Part shown: positions 5,772-9,541 of the stretch, in pieces
Numbering within the stretch: position 1 is the stretch's first letter
Layout: each line of letters starts with the position of its first letter
From: Candidatus Helarchaeota archaeon
Lineage (GTDB): Archaea; Asgardarchaeota; Lokiarchaeia; Helarchaeales; HEL-GB-A
Reading direction: 5' to 3'
Assembly: GCA_013375455.1 (NCBI GenBank)
Contig: JABXJT010000126.1
Location: 1 to 9,541 of the forward strand
DNA: 9,541 nt
Made by a program: the position numbers and the translations under genes
The notes under the pieces: generated by a model
Told to the model about the DNA's origin: nothing
Databases searched by the model: none
Seen by the model: the letters and a program-made list of their open reading frames with translations, nothing else

Positions 5772-6815
5772 TTAAGTCGACCCTCGCATTAATTTGTTCT
5801 TAGCGAGATGTTCAAATCCTACTACGTTGGCAAAAATGGGATCTTTCGGGATATATACTTTATCAATATCTTCAATAATTGCTTCCTCAAGCAAATGTAA
5901 CTCGATTTCTTTCCAAAAGATTTTCGTTCCTTCCCCTGTTATGATATAGTGTTCAATTTGCGCATCATAGGGAAGGCTTGCTATCAAGATTTTTAATTGA
6001 TCCGCAATCGCGGCGCCAATTTCACGAATGAAATACTCCTTTGATTCGGTTATATCGAAAAGTTGCCCCTTGATGTTCACTTGATTTCGATTTTGTTGAA
6101 GGTTGGGGAGTAGGTCAAGCGGATTCACGATTTGATTTGACGCTTTTTGGAGCGAGAGGGCGATTTTATTGGCTAAAACCGCTAGAGATGCATCCATTAG
6201 GTTTCCAGAGGCCATTCGCATTGGTCTTCCTTGGTAGATGGTTAATACTTCTGTGAGATAATCCAATGAAACTACGATCGCATCTGATGCAATTCCAGAT
6301 CTAGCCACTACGTGGTAATAGCTGCCATAAGCTTCAGGCATTACTAGCGTTTTCAGAACTTCAAACGAAATTTTCTTTTCTTCTGAAATTGCATCATTCC
6401 GGATATGTACATCATATTTACCCTTCAATGTCGCACTCATTTGCTTCATTAAATCCACATGGGTAGATATGGGAACACCTGTAGCAATCACTAATTGGGG
6501 CTCTTCTTCCAAATTTAAGAGCGCTAATACAGCTTTTATTATCCTAAATACATCATCTAAATTCTCAATTCTCCCCTTTTCAACAAGAAGCCTTTTTAAT
6601 TCACTTTGGAGGCGAGCCAGTTCGCCGATGTACCATTCAGTGCCTTCTTCAATAAAAATCAAATTCTCTGCCCATTCCTTATTGGGTGAAATACCACTCC
6701 AACCTGGGTTCGAAGCTCCAATAATGCTGGGGATGTCATATTTCTCTTCGCCGCTTGTAAGTTTTACGCTCCCACCTATATCGAGGCCAATTGGAATAAC
6801 TATAATTATCACCAA
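5772..6815 (-). CDS. degenerate actin-like protein (pseudo-actin), paralogue of the 7002 gene
   Basis: This protein of up to 347 residues is clearly homologous to the neighbouring plus-strand actin-like protein through shared blocks: IPSIIG-NPGW, EWYIGELARLQSE, VIATGVP, KTLVMPE-YGSYY, YQGRPMR-ASG, IASLP-DAQIE and IPKDP. These are hallmarks of archaeal ParM/Ta0583-type actins. The nucleotide site is eroded. Phosphate-1 is one residue shorter (DIGGSVK). Phosphate-2, DIGHGSTD in the paralogue, is SLDYLTE with the Asp and both Gly gone. The adenosine motif TGGGA is TGEGT. ATP binding or hydrolysis is therefore likely weak or lost, while a polymer or partner interface may persist. The frame is intact, so this is a maintained protein rather than a pseudogene. 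TTG 6815 is the outermost standard start; ATA 6803, 4 nt after a perfect GGTGAT, aligns better with the paralogue's N-terminus. It is first in an operon with the coiled-coil RWD/UEV-like gene. Confidence 0.88.
   Translation of the reverse strand: MVIIIVIPIGLDIGGSVKLTSGEEKYDIPSIIGASNPGWSGISPNKEWAENLIFIEEGTEWYIGELARLQSELKRLLVEKGRIENLDDVFRIIKAVLALLNLEEEPQLVIATGVPISTHVDLMKQMSATLKGKYDVHIRNDAISEEKKISFEVLKTLVMPEAYGSYYHVVARSGIASDAIVVSLDYLTEVLTIYQGRPMRMASGNLMDASLAVLANKIALSLQKASNQIVNPLDLLPNLQQNRNQVNIKGQLFDITESKEYFIREIGAAIADQLKILIASLPYDAQIEHYIITGEGTKIFWKEIELHLLEEAIIEDIDKVYIPKDPIFANVVGFEHLAKNKLMRGST
6808..6813 (-). promoter_or_regulatory. GGTGAT ribosome binding site near the pseudo-actin start
   Basis: The minus strand reads GGTGAT at 6813-6808. 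If used, it excludes TTG 6815 and GTG 6812, which overlap it, and points to ATA 6803-6801, 4 nt downstream, the same spacing as the GGTGAT-to-ATG gap of the NifU-like gene. Confidence 0.45.
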
Positions 6816-6887
6816 GACTTCAATAATTTCAATAATAATCCTTATTTCTAAGATTAAATTATTTATTTTATTTCATCTAAAGAATTC

Positions 6888-6895
6888 TTATATAG
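6888..6895. promoter_or_regulatory. TATA box in the divergent actin intergenic region
   Basis: TTATATAG (CTATATAA on the minus strand) is a strong box readable in both directions. On the minus strand it predicts initiation near 6866, a leader of about 50-65 nt for the pseudo-actin operon. On the plus strand it would give a leader of about 85 nt to ATG 7002. I favour the minus-strand role because a nearer box exists for the plus gene. Confidence 0.5.
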
Positions 6896-6940
6896 AAGTA
6901 TGAAATACAAAAACCACAAATAAATTAAGAGCGATTAATA

Positions 6941-6980
6941 CTAAAAAATTATAATCAAAACTAAAAAATTATAATCAAAA
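6941..6980. repeat. perfect tandem duplication of a 20-bp unit upstream of the actin gene
   Basis: CTAAAAAATTATAATCAAAA occurs twice with no gap and no mismatch (6941-6960 and 6961-6980), ending 21 nt before ATG 7002. Each copy carries a TTATAAT core. It could be a duplicated promoter core, an operator for a repressor, or a binding platform like the direct repeats near plasmid parM genes. The sequence alone cannot decide between these. Confidence 0.9.
6969..6975 (+). promoter_or_regulatory. putative TATA box for the actin-like gene, inside the second repeat copy
   Basis: TTATAAT is centred 30 nt before ATG 7002, the same geometry as other start-proximal boxes in this window. Initiation near 6996-6999 would leave only a few nucleotides of leader. 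The first repeat copy places an identical core 20 nt further upstream. Confidence 0.4.
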
Positions 6981-7001
6981 TGATAATTAAGATGTGAGAT
7001 T

Positions 7002-8027
7002 ATGGCAACTCATATTGGAATGGATCTCGGCACATCGACGATAAAGATCAGTTGTGGATCCACTAATTTTCTTATTCCAAGTATCATTGGCGAACCGAAC
7101 CCGGGATGGACGGGGATGGCCATTGATAAAACACTTGAGAAGAATCTTGTGTTGACGGAAGGCAATACCGAATGGTATGTGGGCGAATTGGCTCGGCTAC
7201 AGAGCGAGGTGCGATTGGCTCTCGCAAGCGAAGGACAGATGAAAAGTGCAGAAGATACTTTTATCGCAGTCAAGGCAGCTCTTTCATTGTTAATGGAAGG
7301 TCCAGAACAGAATTTCGTCATCGCTACAGGAGTACCAGTTGCTACAGGAATGGAAGTCATGAAAAATTTGAGTCGCATGATGAAGGGCGAATTGAAGATC
7401 ACCGTTAGAAATGATAGTACAGGTGAAAAATTCAATTTTAAAGCAAATGTCGAGAAGACATTAGTAATGCCAGAGCCTTATGGGACATATTATAAAACCC
7501 TTAAAGATATGGGTGAGGAAACGGCTGTTGATGCTGTAATCATAGATATCGGACACGGTTCAACTGACATTCTCACCATGTATCAAGGGCGTCCGATGCG
7601 GACTGCTTCAGGCAGCTTGATCGAAGCCACCGATACTCTAACAAGCCGTATGGCAAAGGCGTTACAGGATAAAACAGGCGCAATCATTAAGCCGTTCGAC
7701 TTGATGACAACTATAATGAAAGGCAAGAGTCAGGTCATGATTTCAGGCCAATATTACGAGGTAACCGAGTTAAAAAATCACTATGCTGATCAAATTTCAA
7801 AAATCATCATTGATGAAGTGATGCGCTTGATTGCAAGTCTACCGCCTGATGCATTCATTGAATATTATATTGTCACTGGTGGAGGTGCCTATAGCTTCGG
7901 AGATCAAATCCGGTCGGAAATTATCCAGCGAAAACTCGTCGCTGAAGGAGATAAAGCTGTCATACCTAAAGATCCCGTCCTTTCAAACGCTCAAGGGTTC
8001 GAATTGATAGCTCAAAGTCAAATTTAA
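7002..8027 (+). CDS. actin-like ATPase of archaeal ParM/Ta0583 type with intact nucleotide motifs
   Basis: This 341-residue, full-length actin-fold protein has phosphate-1 IGMDLGTSTIK (D8, G10, K15), phosphate-2 IIDIGHGSTD (D182, G184, G186, D189) and the adenosine motif IVTGGGA (T292-A296). WYVGELARLQSE at 58-69 and MPEPYGTYY at 156-164 are typical of the ParM/Alp/Ta0583 branch; E158 is the likely counterpart of the catalytic Glu of ParM. It lacks the extra length of eukaryotic actin (about 375 residues), so it is not a crenactin- or lokiactin-type homologue. Family members assemble ATP-dependent filaments that segregate DNA or act as cytoskeleton; which applies here is open. The ATG at 7002 follows a modest GTGAG element. 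It is divergent from its pseudo-actin paralogue and followed after 83 bp by a coiled-coil helical-repeat gene. Oligo-T and a second TATA box in that gap suggest partly independent transcription. Confidence 0.93.
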   Translation: MATHIGMDLGTSTIKISCGSTNFLIPSIIGEPNPGWTGMAIDKTLEKNLVLTEGNTEWYVGELARLQSEVRLALASEGQMKSAEDTFIAVKAALSLLMEGPEQNFVIATGVPVATGMEVMKNLSRMMKGELKITVRNDSTGEKFNFKANVEKTLVMPEPYGTYYKTLKDMGEETAVDAVIIDIGHGSTDILTMYQGRPMRTASGSLIEATDTLTSRMAKALQDKTGAIIKPFDLMTTIMKGKSQVMISGQYYEVTELKNHYADQISKIIIDEVMRLIASLPPDAFIEYYIVTGGGAYSFGDQIRSEIIQRKLVAEGDKAVIPKDPVLSNAQGFELIAQSQI

Positions 8028-8037
8028 GCCCATCATC

Positions 8038-8056
8038 TCTTTTTTTAAATTTTTTC
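8038..8056 (+). terminator. oligo-T stretch after the actin-like gene
   Basis: Two T-runs (TTTTTTT and TTTTTT, split by AAA) lie about 10-30 nt after the stop codon. This is typical of archaeal intrinsic termination and may attenuate read-through into the next gene. Confidence 0.45.
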
Positions 8057-8070
8057 TACAAAAGAAAAAA

Positions 8071-8078
8071 TGTATATT
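8071..8078 (+). promoter_or_regulatory. putative TATA box for the helical adaptor gene
   Basis: TGTATATT is centred about 36 nt before ATG 8111. Initiation near 8101 would give a leader of about 10 nt that could include AGG at 8100-8102. Confidence 0.35.
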
Positions 8079-8110
8079 ACATAGTGCACTATTTTTTTTA
8101 GGTACGATTC

Positions 8111-9304
8111 ATGGTGCGTGTAATGCCGCTCGAGGACGATAACGAAGTAGAAAAGCTGGAAAGCGAAGTAGAGAACGTCCTCCAAGAATTATCGAATTTG
8201 GAAGTACAATTTGAGGATGTTCTGAAACCAAGATTGAGCACAAGTGCCCCCGGAGCGGTAGATGCTAATTATTTGGTTGCTGTGCGACGATTTCAGAATG
8301 GGATGCGAGTCTCTTTGTTGAATGGAACCGAAACGGGAAATAAGCAGACATTTTTAGAAGGGTTCAAGTTTTATGTCGGCGCCTTAACAATATTAAGAGC
8401 AAATAATGATGTAGGGGAAATCCAACAATTAAATAATGAGTTAATTCAGACATTGGTTAAGATTATTGGGAAGGCAAATCCTAATGCTGATGAATTTGCC
8501 CCTTATGGCCCTTATTTTCTTCATAAATCCTGCCAACACCTAGCAACCATCTACGAACTGAGTAATGAGTTCGAACTGGCATTGAAATTCCATGATCGTG
8601 CTGCTAACTTTTCAAAAGGACTTGTTAGAGAGTTAGAGTTACTCCAAAAAGCAATGAACGCCCTTCTCTGTAATAAAAATGTTGTTGCCCAAGAGACTCT
8701 ACAAGCACTTGGAATCAAGCACGTCCAACGGATGGGAACTTTATTCTTTCAGGGTTTCACTACAAATGACATTCAAAAAATTCAAAGCGCTCAAAATTTG
8801 CTTGAAACTCTCGCTGCCCAGCGAAATTTACAGATTACCTCAATTCTAAACTTGATTGAAAAGGTAATACGAATTATAGAAGAGAAAACACAAGTAAGAC
8901 CTGCACCTGGTAGACGAGCGATTGCAATCCCAGCACCGAGTCAATCGGTGCATCTCTCGGATGATATAATCACCGAACTACGAACTGTACTCAAAGAAGG
9001 CATTCAACAATTGAAATCTACACGACCTGAAGGAGCGTTAGAAACCCCTGTAATTGATGCTGGCGCGATCATTTCTGAAATTAAAAGTGCAATATCAGAG
9101 GAAATAAAGACAATTTCTTCAGAAATCGTATCTCAAATAGTTAATAAATTACCCGTAGGACTCCCTTCTGGGGCACGTGCTCGTAGCGGGGGAGTTATTT
9201 CAGACGATGTGCCTGAAATCAGGATAGCTGCGGGTGCTGCTGGCGAACGCGCACCGCGCCCGAAACTTGATGATATGTTAGATTCAATAATTGTTAGCGA
9301 ATAA
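8111..9304 (+). CDS. coiled-coil, alpha-helical-repeat protein with disordered C-terminal arms; partner of the actin-like protein
   Basis: This 397-residue, probably cytosolic protein is one I cannot place in a named family. Residues 8-38 form an acidic coiled coil. Residues about 52-258 are nearly all helical, with paired helices resembling TPR or alpha-SNAP-like solenoids (YFLHKSCQHLATIYELSNEF then ELALKFHDRAANFSKGLVRE). A basic Pro/Ala linker (VRPAPGRRAIAIPAPS) leads to two amphipathic helical segments (283-303 and 317-346). A second Gly/Ala/Arg-rich linker follows (about 351-384) and then a short acidic helix, KLDDMLDSIIVSE, at the end. A flexible tether ending in a short amphipathic helix is the layout ParR-type adaptors use to hold actin-like filaments, so I suggest the tail binds the filament; this is inference. 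The ATG at 8111 is preceded by AGG; ATG 8123 is possible too. It converges with the right-edge gene, 12 bp apart. Confidence 0.85.
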   Translation: MVRVMPLEDDNEVEKLESEVENVLQELSNLEVQFEDVLKPRLSTSAPGAVDANYLVAVRRFQNGMRVSLLNGTETGNKQTFLEGFKFYVGALTILRANNDVGEIQQLNNELIQTLVKIIGKANPNADEFAPYGPYFLHKSCQHLATIYELSNEFELALKFHDRAANFSKGLVRELELLQKAMNALLCNKNVVAQETLQALGIKHVQRMGTLFFQGFTTNDIQKIQSAQNLLETLAAQRNLQITSILNLIEKVIRIIEEKTQVRPAPGRRAIAIPAPSQSVHLSDDIITELRTVLKEGIQQLKSTRPEGALETPVIDAGAIISEIKSAISEEIKTISSEIVSQIVNKLPVGLPSGARARSGGVISDDVPEIRIAAGAAGERAPRPKLDDMLDSIIVSE

Positions 9305-9316
9305 AAAATATCTTCA

Positions 9317-9541
9317 TTATATTACTTTTTTCGCGCGTTTTTCAAGGATTTCTGATACAACTTGATGAATGTCATCTTTTTTTTCAGTTAAAATACCTAT
9401 TACGACCCGATCCTCTTTATTGATGAAATATCCTAATTCAGCTGATTCAATCAACCAAATTCCTACGGGAGTTTTTTTCTTTATCTGCAATATTTCTGTT
9501 GGATTCCCCCTTTTAAAAAAATATTCATTGATACACGTTCT
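9317..9541 (-). CDS. C-terminal 74 residues of an unrecognised minus-strand protein, cut by the window edge
   Basis: A minus-strand frame enters from the right edge and ends with TAA at 9319-9317. The visible part has a strand VGIWLIES, then LGYFINKEDRVVIGILTEK (a beta hairpin) and a C-terminal helix DDIHQVVSEILEKRAKK. The beta-beta-alpha order is loosely like the end of a roadblock/longin-type fold, but the match is too weak to name. There is no zinc motif and no membrane helix. It converges on the helical adaptor gene with 12 bp between the stops, and each gene has a T6 run located inside or beside the end of the other (9326-9331 and 9303-9308). Confidence 0.75.
   Translation of the reverse strand, partial: RTCINEYFFKRGNPTEILQIKKKTPVGIWLIESAELGYFINKEDRVVIGILTEKKDDIHQVVSEILEKRAKKVI

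Noticed and set aside
6469..6903. A 144-codon plus-strand frame antisense to the pseudo-actin gene.
   Set aside because: The minus strand has unmistakable actin blocks across the whole overlap. A parallel antisense frame exists in the 7002 actin gene, as expected from shared codon patterns in paralogues.
6941..6980. A start of a CRISPR array.
   Set aside because: The two repeats are directly abutting with no spacer, are AT-rich, and there are no cas genes.
6816..9304. A plasmid-type ParMRC segregation cassette.
   Set aside because: The partner proteins are much larger than ParR and lack an evident ribbon-helix-helix, only two repeat copies are present instead of a parC array, and the neighbours look chromosomal. 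A DNA-segregation role is possible but not shown.

Overview
The window reads as a piece of an AT-rich archaeal chromosome. The signs are AT-rich TATA boxes about 25-30 nt upstream of start codons (often giving leaderless or very short-leader transcripts), GGTGAT-type ribosome binding sites, oligo-T termination stretches, small membrane proteins with C-terminal paired zinc ribbons, and actin-family proteins of the ParM/Ta0583 type. An actin pair beside an E2-variant-like protein would suit an Asgard archaeon, but nothing here is diagnostic of a lineage. There are no tRNA or rRNA genes, no CRISPR array and no transposon.

Left part (1-2700): a possible gene start at the left edge, then three minus-strand genes. 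These are an unrecognised Cys-motif protein whose coding signal extends well upstream of any ordinary start codon, an orphan seven-helix membrane protein, and a DedA/VTT-family (SNARE-associated-type) membrane protein with a highly charged EEAK-repeat tail.

Middle part (2700-5000): a 74-residue NifU-C-type Fe-S scaffold protein is transcribed divergently from the DedA gene. It is followed by two convergent genes that both end in paired zinc ribbons: a soluble basic protein on the plus strand and a four-helix membrane protein on the minus strand. Both appear to be expressed from promoters that leave little or no leader.

Right part (5000-9304) is the most interesting region. Two paralogous actin-like genes lie head to head across a 186-bp intergenic region that holds a perfect 20-bp tandem duplication. 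The plus-strand copy keeps all the actin nucleotide-binding motifs. The minus-strand copy has damaged phosphate-1, phosphate-2 and adenosine motifs but keeps many other conserved blocks, so it looks like a pseudo-actin. Each actin gene is followed on its own strand by a gene whose product starts with a coiled coil. The pseudo-actin partner carries a central segment resembling an RWD/UEV (inactive E2-like) fold and a C-terminal helical hairpin. The active-actin partner carries an alpha-helical repeat body, disordered linkers and a short acidic C-terminal helix. I infer a two-actin cytomotive or scaffolding module with dedicated adaptors. Its cargo and function cannot be read from sequence alone.

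At the right edge, the 3' end of another minus-strand gene converges on the second adaptor gene.
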